A stretch of 64,000 nt of DNA, from the NCBI GenBank assembly GCA_965220315.1, contig CBDCPP010000001.1, positions 62,001-126,000 of the forward strand, given 5' to 3'. Shown here piece by piece: positions 56,157 through 64,000 of this stretch. The DNA comes from JAPOXK01 sp965220315 (lineage in GTDB: Bacteria; Chloroflexota; Dehalococcoidia; Bin125). How positions within the stretch are numbered: position 1 is the first letter of the stretch; the number at the start of each line of letters is the position of its first letter. The notes below the pieces were generated by a model. That model saw nothing but the letters and a program-made list of their open reading frames with translations. It was not told the DNA's origin and ran no database searches. Made by a program: the position numbers and the translations under genes.

Positions 56157-57527
56157 GTGAGCACGCCCTGGGATCGCGTTACTTGGCAGGAGAGCGACCA
56201 CGTCCTTGCGCGGATCGCGGTGCAGCCGGTTAGCCGGTTCATGCGCATTGAAGCGGCGGGCGGTCTGGCGCTGGTAGCGGCAGCGCTAGTTGGGCTGATC
56301 TGGGTCAATATCGACGGCGCGGCTTACCATGGTTTTTGGGAAACCCAGCTCTCGGTAGAACTCTCGATCGTCCACCTTGACCTGACTTTGGCTGAGTGGG
56401 TCCGCGACCTGCTCATGACGTTCTTTTTCTTGGTGGTCTCGCTGGAGATCAAGCGGGAGTTCGCGCACGGCGAACTCTCGGACCGGCGTCGCGCGGCACT
56501 GCCACTCATCTCGGCGGCGGGCGGGATGATCGTACCAGTGGCGATCTACGTTGCATTCAATGTGGGAGGGGCTGGGATCGATGGTTGGCCGATCCCGATC
56601 GCCACGGACATCGCCTTTGCCCTCGGCGTTTTGTCGCTCTTGGGCAAACGTGTCCCACTCGCATTAAAGATCTTCTTGCTTGCGCTGGCGATTGCCGACG
56701 ATGTGGGGGGCATCGTTGTGATCGCCGTCTTCTTCACAGAGACAATCGACGCCGTCGCCTTGGGGATCGCACTGGCGCTGCTGGCTCTTGTGTTTGTGAT
56801 GCACCGAGTGCAAGTGCGGTCACTCGGCGCTTACACGGTAGTCGGTGCGGCGCTCTGGATCGCGATGCATGAATCAGGGGTGCACGCCACGATCGCTGGC
56901 GTGGCTATGGGCCTCGCTGCTCCTGCGGCCGCACCTTACGCGCGGGAGTGGTTCCTGGATTCGCTGGCGCGCTTCCAGAACCGGTTCGAGGAGGGGATGA
57001 CTCTGGGCGACGAGAAGGAGAGTCGCGATCAGACCACCGCTGCGCTACACGGTATTGAGGAGTTGGCCCGCGAGTCGGAGTCGTCGTTGGATCGGGTCGT
57101 GCATATGCTCGTGCCCTGGACCAGCTTCGTGGTCGTGCCGATTTTCGCGCTGGCCAACGCCGACATCGAATTCGGAGGGAGCGTACTCCCCGATGCCCTC
57201 AAGAGCCCCGTGGCTTGGGGGGCAGGCGTGGGCTTGGTGGTGGGGAAGATCGTGGGAATTACAGGGGCTGCATTCCTCGCCGTGCACTTTGGGTTGGCGG
57301 CACGACCGCGCGGAGTTTCTTGGCTCCAGATGAGCGGGGTAGCGTTGCTGGGAGGGATCGGCTTCACCGTGGCGGTCTTCCTCGCAAGTCTGTCCTTTGG
57401 TGATGAGCAGCTAGTTGCGAACGCAAAGATTGGGATCTTTGCGGCATCCCTCGTGGCGGCGGTTCTGGGTTACACACTGCTGCGGCTAACACTGGGTGAG
57501 CAGGAGCCCGATCACTCGGAAACCTGA
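56157..57527 (+). CDS. nhaA: Na+/H+ antiporter NhaA
   Basis: A 456-residue membrane protein with about 12 hydrophobic helices. 'FFFLVVSLEIKREFAHGELS' and 'WPIPIATDIAFALGVLSLLG' (TDIAFA) precede the ion-site Asp pair in 'LLALAIADDVGGIVVIAVFF'. An extra hydrophilic loop of about 50 residues lies near 270-320 ('FQNRFEEGMTLGDEKESRDQ'), which is longer than in E. coli NhaA. GTG start. It exports Na+ in exchange for protons and supports growth at alkaline pH or high salt. Confidence 0.94.
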   Translation: MSTPWDRVTWQESDHVLARIAVQPVSRFMRIEAAGGLALVAAALVGLIWVNIDGAAYHGFWETQLSVELSIVHLDLTLAEWVRDLLMTFFFLVVSLEIKREFAHGELSDRRRAALPLISAAGGMIVPVAIYVAFNVGGAGIDGWPIPIATDIAFALGVLSLLGKRVPLALKIFLLALAIADDVGGIVVIAVFFTETIDAVALGIALALLALVFVMHRVQVRSLGAYTVVGAALWIAMHESGVHATIAGVAMGLAAPAAAPYAREWFLDSLARFQNRFEEGMTLGDEKESRDQTTAALHGIEELARESESSLDRVVHMLVPWTSFVVVPIFALANADIEFGGSVLPDALKSPVAWGAGVGLVVGKIVGITGAAFLAVHFGLAARPRGVSWLQMSGVALLGGIGFTVAVFLASLSFGDEQLVANAKIGIFAASLVAAVLGYTLLRLTLGEQEPDHSET

Positions 57528-57548
57528 CCCTGTCGCTGCGTACGACGC

Positions 57549-58457
57549 CTAGATCAGGAAACTCGCCGCCAGCAGTAGCCCGAAAAGCAAGTGCAGCTGT
57601 CCCGTTTGCTTGAGGAGCGGGGTAAGGGCGCTTCCCTCGGTGCGGGAGGCGATACGTTGGCCAAGGTAAGAGGCGAGCGGTGCGCTCATCCAAACCAGCA
57701 GCGACCACCGGGGCAACAAGTCGGCGGTGGCGAAGGCCGTCACGAGCACGTAAGGCAAGCCGATAAGCAGTAGATACTGCGCACGGGTCGCTCGCGCGCC
57801 GATCATGACCGCCAGCGTGCGCTTGCCGCTGCGACGGTCCCCTGCGATGTCGCGAAGGTTGTTGACGACGAGGATCGCGGTCACGGTCATGCCCACGGGG
57901 ACCGCGGCGGCGAAGGCGGTATCGGAGAGCGCCTCGGTCTGCAGGAAATAGCTCCCCGCCACCGCAGCGAGACCGAAGAACACGAAGACGAACACGTCAC
58001 CCAAGCCGTGATATCCGAAAGGCCAGGGTCCGCCCGTATAGGCGATCGCCGCCACGATCGCCGCCACGCCCAGCACCAGGATCGGCCAGCCCGCCACAGT
58101 GATGAGGTAGACGCCGATTAGCGCCGCCGCGCTGAGCACGATCGCGGTCGCCCAGCGCATGACCGACGGCGTAACCAGCCCGCCCTGTACGACCCGCGGG
58201 GGGCCGAGGCGGTCGTCCCGGTCGGCTCCACGCTCGAAGTCGGCCAAATCGTTGGCGAAGTTGGCGCCGATCTGCAATAGGATGGCTGCTCCCAGCGCAG
58301 CCACGAAAGGGAGTTCGCGCAGCGGCACGACGGTGCTGGCGGCGGCGGTGCCCACGAAGACCGGCGCGACGGCCGCAGTCAAGGTGGCGGGACGGGTGGC
58401 CCGCACCCAGATGCGCCAGGCAGGGAGAGCCTTTGACGCTTGATCGTCTCGGGACAC
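57549..58457 (-). CDS. menA: 1,4-dihydroxy-2-naphthoate polyprenyltransferase
   Basis: A 302-residue membrane prenyltransferase of the UbiA superfamily with eight or nine helices. The first Asp-rich motif is 'NFANDLADFERGADRDDR' with 'LGPPRVVQGGLVTP', and the second 'VVNNLRDIAGDRRSGKRTLA'. It attaches the isoprenoid chain to DHNA with loss of CO2, giving demethylmenaquinone. It begins 5 bases after the menB stop and is the last gene of the tetR-menB-menA run. Convergent with nhaA. Confidence 0.92.
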   Translation of the reverse strand: MSRDDQASKALPAWRIWVRATRPATLTAAVAPVFVGTAAASTVVPLRELPFVAALGAAILLQIGANFANDLADFERGADRDDRLGPPRVVQGGLVTPSVMRWATAIVLSAAALIGVYLITVAGWPILVLGVAAIVAAIAYTGGPWPFGYHGLGDVFVFVFFGLAAVAGSYFLQTEALSDTAFAAAVPVGMTVTAILVVNNLRDIAGDRRSGKRTLAVMIGARATRAQYLLLIGLPYVLVTAFATADLLPRWSLLVWMSAPLASYLGQRIASRTEGSALTPLLKQTGQLHLLFGLLLAASFLI

Positions 58458-58462
58458 GTTGG

Positions 58463-59302
58463 TTAGGGGAAGCGTGGGAACTTCGAGAAGTCCGGTTTGC
58501 GCTTCTCTAGGAACGCGCGCTGACCTTCCTTCGCTTCATCGGTGAGGTAATAGAGCAGCGTGGAGTCGCCGGCGAGCTGTTGGATCCCGACGAGCCCGTC
58601 CGTGTCCGCATTGAATGAGGCTTTGAGCATGCGGATCGCTATCGGACTTTTCTCCAGAATCTCCTTGCACCAAGCTACGGTTTCCTCTTCCAGCCGCGCC
58701 AGAGGGACGGCGGTGTTGATAAGTCCCATCTCCAGTGCCTCTTGAGCCGAGTACTGACGGCAGAGGTACCAGATCTCTCGCGCTTTCTTGTGCCCCACAA
58801 TGCGCGCCAGTTGGGTGGATCCGAAGCCCCCATCGAACGAGCCAACCATGGGCCCCGTTTGGCCGAAGATCGCGTTGTCGGCCGCGATCGTGAGGTCACA
58901 GACGATGTGCAAGACGTGGCCGCCACCGATGGCATAACCCGCCACCATGGCGATCACGGGCTTGGGGATCGTGCGGATCTGGCGCTGCAGTTGCAAAACA
59001 CTCAGCTCCGGCGTGCCCGCATCATCCACGTAACCGCCGTCGCCGCGGATACGCTGGTCGCCGCCGGAGCAGAAGGCGCGGTCCCCCGCGCCCGTGAGGA
59101 CGATGACGCCGGTGTCGGGATCCAAATGGGCGCGCGTGAACGCGTCGCGGAGCTCCGCCAACGTTCTGGGCCGGAACGCGTTGCGCACTTCGGGACGGTT
59201 GATCGTGATCTTGCTGATCCCTTCTGCGCGCTCGTACAGGATGTCGTCGTAGCCTTCGTGCTGGGATTGCCAAGCGATCGGATGCGGTTGCGTGGTTGTC
59301 AT
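58463..59302 (-). CDS. menB: 1,4-dihydroxy-2-naphthoyl-CoA synthase
   Basis: A 279-residue crotonase-family enzyme that closes the second ring of DHNA from O-succinylbenzoyl-CoA. MenB marks are 'GDRAFCSGGDQRIRGDGGYV' (SGGDQ) and 'AGYAIGGGHVLHIVCDLTIA', 'GPMVGSFDGGFGSTQLARIV' and the C-terminal 'EGQRAFLEKRKPDFSKFPRF'. The start directly follows the tetR stop (no gap), so expression is tied to the regulator. Together with MenA and MenG it gives menaquinone; menD, menC, menE are not in the window. Confidence 0.95.
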   Translation of the reverse strand: MTTTQPHPIAWQSQHEGYDDILYERAEGISKITINRPEVRNAFRPRTLAELRDAFTRAHLDPDTGVIVLTGAGDRAFCSGGDQRIRGDGGYVDDAGTPELSVLQLQRQIRTIPKPVIAMVAGYAIGGGHVLHIVCDLTIAADNAIFGQTGPMVGSFDGGFGSTQLARIVGHKKAREIWYLCRQYSAQEALEMGLINTAVPLARLEEETVAWCKEILEKSPIAIRMLKASFNADTDGLVGIQQLAGDSTLLYYLTDEAKEGQRAFLEKRKPDFSKFPRFP

Positions 59303-59929
59303 CTAGACCGTCCCTGCGAGTTCTGTTGATCTATCAACGGTGAGGCCCACGCTTTGAAGCATAAGCCGGCGTAAAACGGGGAAGAGTTCATCCATGGGGC
59401 GAGCCTTGGGATCGAGCAACCAGCGCATGAGTACGGCGTGGAGGATTCCTACCCAAGCTTGGGCGGCGATGCCTGTCTCCACCGGCGCGATCACGCCGCG
59501 TGTGATCGCCTCATCGAGTTGCTCTTCGATGATCTCCTCAAAACTCCGCTGCAGCTCGAGGATGCGACGGTTGAGCTTTGGCCCGGCGCCCAGCGCTTCG
59601 ACCGCGAACACGCGTGCCAAGGAGCGATGCTTGCCGAGCGTATGCAGCAGAGTCAGCAGCGCCGCCGCCGCCCTGTCCACCGGCTCCTCCTGCTCTTCAA
59701 GCGCAGCGTGAACGCGGCTCATCAGCAGCCCGCTCGTATGATCAAGGAGTGCGAGCAATAGTGCTTCCTTCCCGGAGAAATGGAAATAGAGTCCACCTTT
59801 CGAGGTGTTCGCCGCCGTCGCGATCTCGTCAACCCCTGCATCGCCGTAGCCACGCTGCGCGAAAACATCGGCCGCGGCTTCAAGGATGCGTTGCTTTCGG
59901 TCGCGCGCTCGCGCTTGTTTCCCGACCAT
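59303..59929 (-). CDS. TetR/AcrR-family transcriptional regulator
   Basis: A 208-residue TetR protein. The HTH is at residues about 12-58 ('RILEAAADVFAQRGYGDAGV', 'IATAANTSKGGLYFHFSGKE'), followed by an all-helical ligand domain. It is cotranscribed with menB and menA. A perfect 8-bp inverted repeat (59947-59968) lies 17 bases upstream of its start, a likely operator. By position it may regulate its own operon and the divergent menG. The ligand is unknown; an acyl-CoA or quinone intermediate would be logical, but that is inference. Confidence 0.9.
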   Translation of the reverse strand: MVGKQARARDRKQRILEAAADVFAQRGYGDAGVDEIATAANTSKGGLYFHFSGKEALLLALLDHTSGLLMSRVHAALEEQEEPVDRAAAALLTLLHTLGKHRSLARVFAVEALGAGPKLNRRILELQRSFEEIIEEQLDEAITRGVIAPVETGIAAQAWVGILHAVLMRWLLDPKARPMDELFPVLRRLMLQSVGLTVDRSTELAGTV

Positions 59930-59946
59930 GGTGCCTCGCGGAGCGA

Positions 59947-59968
59947 AAACCGACTCAGTGGTCGGTTT
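59947..59968. promoter_or_regulatory. Candidate TetR operator between tetR-menBA and menG
   Basis: AAACCGAC (59947-59954) and GTCGGTTT (59961-59968) form a perfect 8-bp inverted repeat with a 6-base spacer, typical in size for TetR-family operators. It lies 17 bases before the tetR start on one side and 85 bases before menG on the other. Confidence 0.65.
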
Positions 59969-60053
59969 CGGCTACGCTAGCAAAGCGCAGCGACGGCTCA
60001 CAAGCGTGTGCGCGAGAGAGGCGCCGCGACCGCTGGAGTGCGTGGGCGGTGCG

Positions 60054-60794
60054 ATGACCACTCGATATCCAACGGTTTCCGAACCCGATCGCGAGCGGGC
60101 AGTCGCGATCCAAACGATGTTTGGGCGCCTTGTCCCTTGGTACGATCGCATGAACCGCTGCATGACCATCGGACTAGACGGACGCTGGCGGCATGCTGCA
60201 GCGGCGGCGGCTGAGCCCGAAAGCGCCCTGGTGCTGGATCTTGGTTCCGGTACGGGTGACCTCGCGCGGGCACTGGAACGTGCGGGCGCGGCGCGAGTGA
60301 TCCGTGTTGATTTCACACGACTGATGTTGGTAGCGGACCGTCGCAAGGCGGAAGCACGGGGGGAAGTACTGCCCTCGGTCTTGCAGGCCGACGCGCTGCA
60401 GGTTCCCTTCCCCGACGCCAGCTTCGATGCTGTCACCAGTGGCTTCCTGCTGCGTAACCTGGTCGACCTTCCCCAGGGTTTGCAGGAGATGTTGCGAGTT
60501 CTGCGACCGGGCGGGCGACTGGTGGCGTTGGACATCACCCACGTCCCGGCGGGTCCGCTCGCGCTGCCCCGCCGCTTCGTCTTCCATCGACTGGCGACGG
60601 GAGTCGCGGCCCGGCTGAGCGGTGACCATGATGCCTATCGGTACTTGTCGCGTTCGCTTGACGGCTACCCTGACGTCAAAGCGCTCGCGCAGATGCTGAT
60701 GGATGCGGGAGCGGTGAATGTGCGGTTTCGGCGTATGGGGGCCGGAACCATCGCTTTGCATAGCGCCCGCCGCCCGCTGCCTGATGTGGAGTAG
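60054..60794 (+). CDS. menG: Demethylmenaquinone methyltransferase, UbiE/MenG-like
   Basis: A 246-residue class I methyltransferase: 'MFGRLVPWYDRMNRCMTIGL' (UbiE signature), SAM loop 'VLDLGSGTGDLARALERAGA', 'DFTRLMLVADRRKA' and 'LQVPFPDASFDAVTSGFLLR'. It does the last step of menaquinone synthesis. ATG 60054 begins just ahead of the conserved region; in-frame codons upstream overlap the tetR gene and operator and are unlikely. Divergent from tetR-menBA across the palindromic site, so it may share its control. Some residues differ from canonical UbiE ('YEYL' type end is replaced), so a related C-methylation cannot be excluded. Confidence 0.87.
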   Translation: MTTRYPTVSEPDRERAVAIQTMFGRLVPWYDRMNRCMTIGLDGRWRHAAAAAAEPESALVLDLGSGTGDLARALERAGAARVIRVDFTRLMLVADRRKAEARGEVLPSVLQADALQVPFPDASFDAVTSGFLLRNLVDLPQGLQEMLRVLRPGGRLVALDITHVPAGPLALPRRFVFHRLATGVAARLSGDHDAYRYLSRSLDGYPDVKALAQMLMDAGAVNVRFRRMGAGTIALHSARRPLPDVE

Positions 60795-60942
60795 AGCTTC
60801 ATAGGGGCTCAGTGGTTTTAGGTTGGAATGTGAGGTCTTGGCACCGCTACGCAGTCGGTATACTGCTCCTGCCCAGCGGGTGACTCACTCAATAGCCATA
60901 ACTCGGCAGCCGCGGGTTGTCGAGCCTTGTAAGGATGCAGAT

Positions 60943-62685
60943 ATGCCTGAAGTGACCTACACAATTGGAGGCGCTGCCGGGCAGGGCGTGGAGTCGTCGG
61001 GGGCGGGATTGACCCAGGCTCATGCCCGTGCCGGATACCATATTTTCGCCGCGCAGGATTACGAGTCGCGCATTCGTGGAGGACACAACTTCTACCAACT
61101 GCGCGCCTCCGACGAGCCGGTCCGTGCGCATACTCGGCATCACTCGATCCTCATCGCCCTCGACGACGTATCCGTGCCTCAGCATGTGCCGGAGATGCAG
61201 ATGGGCGGCGCCGTCATCTACGACGCAGGCCGCGACGATGTCGACGCCGGCGCGATCGAGGATGTCGGCGCTCGTGCGGTCTCGGCGCCTCTGATCGAGA
61301 TCGCGACGACGGTTGGTAGCGATAAAGTGATGGCCAATACCGTGGCGCTCAGCATCGCCTCGGCGCTGACCCACTTCGACTTCGACGCGATCGCGCAAGT
61401 TATCCGCGAGAACTTCTCCCGCAAGGGCGAAGCTGCCGTCGAGGAGAACCTGGCGGTGGCGCGCGCGGGCTACGAGTGGGGTGCCGAGCGGGTGGACGGC
61501 TTCGCTCACCGGCTGCCTCCTCCTCCGGCGAGGGACGGTGCTGTTCCCTCGATGCTGATCCATGGCAACCAGGCGGTCGCCTTGGGAGCGATCGCGGCGG
61601 GCTGCAAGGCCGTTGGCGGCTACCCTATGACTCCTTGGTCGTCCATTCTTGAAGAGCTGACGAGCGCTCGTGATCTCGGCATCGTGGTCCAGCAGACAGA
61701 AGACGAGATCGCTGCGATTTCGTTCGCGTTGGGGGCGTCTTGGGGCGGAGTGCGCGCGCTCACAGGATCCTCAGGCGGCGGCTTCGCACTCATGGTGGAG
61801 CACCTTTCACTGGCGGGGATGAACGAAGTCCCCGTGGTGATCGTCGAGGTTCAGCGTGGAGGGCCCGCAACCGGCCTCGCCACGCGCTCGGAACAGTCGG
61901 ACCTCCACTTCGCAATGAATGCGGGCCACGGCGAGTTCCCGCTGATCGTCACAGCGCTCAAGGACCCGGTCGATGGGTTCTACCGCACGGCCCGCTGTTT
62001 CAACCTCGCTGAGCAGTACCAGTGTCCCGTGATCCTGCTCAGCGATCTCTTTACTTCGAACTCGCTCGTCTCCGTCCCTACCAGCGCACTCGACTTGGAA
62101 ACAGTGGTGGCGGAGATCGATCGCGGCAAGACGCTGACGTACGACGCGATCGAGGAGCTGGTCGAGCCCTACGGCCGCTACGCCTTCACTGAAGACGGTG
62201 TCAGTCCGCGCGCGGTGCCCGGTCATCCGAAAGCGCTCGTGCACGGAATGTCCGATGAGCACGACGAGTTCGGCGGCATCACTGAAGAAGCCACGAACCG
62301 CATCGCCATGATGCGGAAGCGCATGCGCAAACTGGAGGGCGCGCATGCGCAGATGGAACCGCCCACCATCTACGGACAAACCGAGGCGCCGGTCTCGCTG
62401 GTCGCTTGGGGTGGGACCTGGGGCGCGCTGACCGAAGTCATCGACCGATCGGCGGGACGATTCAACCTGATCCATTACACTGATCTCCAGCCGTTCCCCG
62501 CGGGCGGCGCAGAGCCACTCGAACGAGCGAACAAGCTCGTCGCCGTGGAGCAGAATTTCACCGGTCAGCTTGCCCGGTACTTGCGTGCACAGACCGGCAT
62601 CGAGATCCCGGACAAGATCCTCAAATATGACGGTCGCCAAATGACGCCCGGCTGGGTTATGGAGCAGCTGGAGGAGATTGCGTGA
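60943..62685 (+). CDS. 2-oxoacid:acceptor oxidoreductase, fused gamma-alpha subunit (second copy)
   Basis: A 580-residue gamma-alpha fusion. The gamma domain is 'YTIGGAAGQGVESSGAGLTQ' and 'QDYESRIRGGHNFYQLRASD'; the alpha domain starts near 205 ('AVALGAIAAGCKAVGGYPMT', 'VVQQTEDEIAAISFALGASW', 'TGSSGGGFALMVEHLSLAGM', 'RGGPATGLATRSEQSDLHFA'). It is clearly diverged from the korA at 26489-28354 and lacks its STGMPTKTEQ wording, so substrate may differ (for example pyruvate or branched 2-oxoacids). ATG 60943 follows AAGGA at 60931-60935. The stop overlaps the beta subunit start. Confidence 0.9.
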   Translation: MPEVTYTIGGAAGQGVESSGAGLTQAHARAGYHIFAAQDYESRIRGGHNFYQLRASDEPVRAHTRHHSILIALDDVSVPQHVPEMQMGGAVIYDAGRDDVDAGAIEDVGARAVSAPLIEIATTVGSDKVMANTVALSIASALTHFDFDAIAQVIRENFSRKGEAAVEENLAVARAGYEWGAERVDGFAHRLPPPPARDGAVPSMLIHGNQAVALGAIAAGCKAVGGYPMTPWSSILEELTSARDLGIVVQQTEDEIAAISFALGASWGGVRALTGSSGGGFALMVEHLSLAGMNEVPVVIVEVQRGGPATGLATRSEQSDLHFAMNAGHGEFPLIVTALKDPVDGFYRTARCFNLAEQYQCPVILLSDLFTSNSLVSVPTSALDLETVVAEIDRGKTLTYDAIEELVEPYGRYAFTEDGVSPRAVPGHPKALVHGMSDEHDEFGGITEEATNRIAMMRKRMRKLEGAHAQMEPPTIYGQTEAPVSLVAWGGTWGALTEVIDRSAGRFNLIHYTDLQPFPAGGAEPLERANKLVAVEQNFTGQLARYLRAQTGIEIPDKILKYDGRQMTPGWVMEQLEEIA

Positions 62686-63590
62686 TGACCACCGTAACGC
62701 CTGCACCATCGCCCGTAACTTTGAACGACTACAAACCGCTCTTCGCCGAAGAAAACACCTGGTGCGCCGGTTGCGGTGATTTCGGCATTCTGGCCGGGCT
62801 GCAGCAGGCACTGGTGCAGCTGGAGATCGCGCCGCATCGTGTGATGGTGGTGTCGGGAATTGGCTGCGGCTCCAAGCTGCCCGATTACATTCGTTGTAAC
62901 GGCTGGCAGACGCTCCACGGCCGGGCGCTGCCAGCCGCACAGGGCTTCCGCCTCGTGCAGCACCACATGACCGTTCTGGCCGTGACTGGTGACGGGGATG
63001 GCTTGGGCGAAGGGGGCAACCACTGGATCCACGCCATGCGCCGCAACGTCAATATCACACACTTGGTCGAGAATAATCAGACCTATGGCCTCACCAAAGG
63101 CCAGGCTTCTCCGACTTCCGATCTCGGCTACATCTCCTCCACCACGCCGGAGGGCAACGTGGAATTTGCGATCAACCCGATCTCCGTCGCGTTGGCGGCG
63201 GGAGCAACCTTTGTCGCGCGCGGGTTCTCCGGCAGTGTGAAGCCGTTGCGAGATCTGATCGCGATGGCGATCCAGCATCCCGGCTACGCCATCATTGACA
63301 TTCTCCAGCCCTGTGTGACGTGGAACCGCGTCGAATACACGTACAAATGGTTCAAGCAGCGCGTCTATGACTTAGCGGAAGAGCATGACCTAACCGATAA
63401 GACCGAGGCTTTTCGGCGTAGCCTCGAATGGGGCGACCGCATTCCTTTGGGCGTCTTCTACCGCGAGGAACGCGACACTTTGGATGCGCAAACCACCGCG
63501 ATTCAAATGGAGCCCGAGCGGCCCGTCGCGCTGCGCGAGCTACCCGTTTCCAGAGAGCGGTTCGAGGCTCTCAAAGCGAAGCTCACCTAG
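62685..63590 (+). CDS. 2-oxoacid:acceptor oxidoreductase, beta subunit (second copy)
   Basis: A 301-residue ThDP-binding subunit: 'NTWCAGCGDFGILAGLQQAL', 'VVSGIGCGSKLPDYIRCNGW', 'VTGDGDGLGEGGNHWIHAMR', 'NQTYGLTKGQASPTSDLGYI'. A typical beta C-terminus follows ('ILQPCVTWNRVEYTYKWFKQ'). ATG 62685 overlaps the preceding stop by one base (TGATG); GTG 62682 would overlap by four. No ferredoxin or delta subunit gene follows, as in the first pair. Confidence 0.92.
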   Translation: MTTVTPAPSPVTLNDYKPLFAEENTWCAGCGDFGILAGLQQALVQLEIAPHRVMVVSGIGCGSKLPDYIRCNGWQTLHGRALPAAQGFRLVQHHMTVLAVTGDGDGLGEGGNHWIHAMRRNVNITHLVENNQTYGLTKGQASPTSDLGYISSTTPEGNVEFAINPISVALAAGATFVARGFSGSVKPLRDLIAMAIQHPGYAIIDILQPCVTWNRVEYTYKWFKQRVYDLAEEHDLTDKTEAFRRSLEWGDRIPLGVFYREERDTLDAQTTAIQMEPERPVALRELPVSRERFEALKAKLT

Positions 63591-63607
63591 CTGCTTGATT
63601 TCCTGTG

Positions 63608-63625
63608 CCGCCGGATACGCGGCGG
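63608..63625 (+). terminator. Hairpin after the second kor pair
   Basis: CCGCCG (63608-63613) pairs with CGGCGG (63620-63625) around a 6-base loop, then TTATCATA. It lies 18 bases after the beta-subunit stop. It is a plausible but weak intrinsic terminator. Confidence 0.4.
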
Positions 63626-63694
63626 TTATCATACGGCGACGCGCTTGCCCGGCCTTGATGATCGGGCAGTTCGACTGAAATAAAGGAGGCCCGC

Positions 63695-64000
63695 GTGCAG
63701 ATCGGCTGTTCGATGTTCATCACGGACCATACGATTGCGCCGGACGAACTCGCACGGGCGGTCGAAGAGCGGGGCTTTGACTCGCTCTGGATGCCCGAGC
63801 ATCCGCATATCCCCTCCGAACGGGTGACACCCTTTCCGGGCACCAGCAGCATCGACATGCCGGAGTGGTACTTCCGCTCCTACGATCCATTCGTTTGCCT
63901 CAGCATGGCGGCCGCCGCTACGACGACCCTCAAGGTGGGTACGGCGATCTGTCTCGTGATTGAGCGAGAACCGATCGTGATGGCGAAGCAAGTGGCCAGC
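63695..64000 (+). CDS. LLM class flavin oxidoreductase, N-terminal part (3' end outside window)
   Basis: The first 102 residues of a third luciferase-like protein, cut by the window edge. GTG 63695 has AAAGGAGG at 63683-63689, the strongest ribosome site in the area. 'FDSLWMPEHPHIPSERVTPF' and 'TTTLKVGTAICLVIEREPIV' match the F420-type LLM barrel, which expects about 290 residues. The cofactor and substrate are not readable from this part. Confidence 0.88.
   Translation, partial: MQIGCSMFITDHTIAPDELARAVEERGFDSLWMPEHPHIPSERVTPFPGTSSIDMPEWYFRSYDPFVCLSMAAAATTTLKVGTAICLVIEREPIVMAKQVAS

Overview
The window is GC-rich, densely coded chromosomal DNA. It shows no phage, insertion-sequence or CRISPR signature. 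The gene set suggests a free-living, menaquinone-using bacterium, most likely a Chloroflexota (Dehalococcoidia/SAR202-like) or a related deep-branching lineage. The hints are: several F420-type LLM flavin oxidoreductases; two KorAB-type 2-oxoacid:ferredoxin oxidoreductases; an AICAR transformylase without its usual cyclohydrolase domain, paired with an archaeal-type PurO-like protein; an SCO1664-type protein; and a GAAC-N4-GTTC type SOS box. This assignment is inference from gene content, not from a marker gene.

Bases 1-18,000 are a branched-chain amino acid region: ilvC (3' end), leuA, an LLM oxidoreductase, leuC-leuD, a SplB-like radical SAM gene with a probable LexA box, leuB and cimA. Together these cover leucine synthesis from ketoisovalerate and the citramalate route to 2-ketobutyrate for isoleucine. 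Wedged between leuB and cimA (8.5-15.8 kb) is a three-gene cassette: a PLD-nuclease/SNF2 helicase, an Eco57I-type adenine methyltransferase and a small DprA-like protein. It looks like a restriction or anti-phage system of imported character. Both large genes carry a single frameshift. Small Zn-ribbon and LysM genes and tRNA-Pro(CGG) follow.

Bases 19,400-33,800 are catabolic and redox genes: an FAD/Fe-S D-2-hydroxyacid-type dehydrogenase, an orphan hydantoinase B, an LLM oxidoreductase, korA-korB, a short-chain dehydrogenase, an M20 amidohydrolase, a VOC protein, an HSL-type hydrolase, a DinB protein and an aquaporin.

Bases 33,900-53,600 hold an alpha/beta hydrolase, an uncharacterised protein, DinB and TIGR01777 genes, the purine pair (AICAR transformylase + PurO), SCO1664, MOSC, an amidase coupled to an M1 aminopeptidase, YhaO-YhaN type Mre11/Rad50-like repair proteins, an enoyl-CoA hydratase-like protein, an M3 oligoendopeptidase and an isocitrate-dehydrogenase-like enzyme.

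Bases 53,600-64,000 hold metE behind a structured leader, nhaA, a tetR-menB-menA operon divergent from menG/ubiE with a palindromic operator between them, a second korA-korB pair, and the start of another LLM oxidoreductase cut by the window edge.

At larger scale the + strand is strongly C-rich up to about 25.4 kb whichever way genes point, and near parity or slightly G-rich after that. The defence-like cassette is the exception in the left part.
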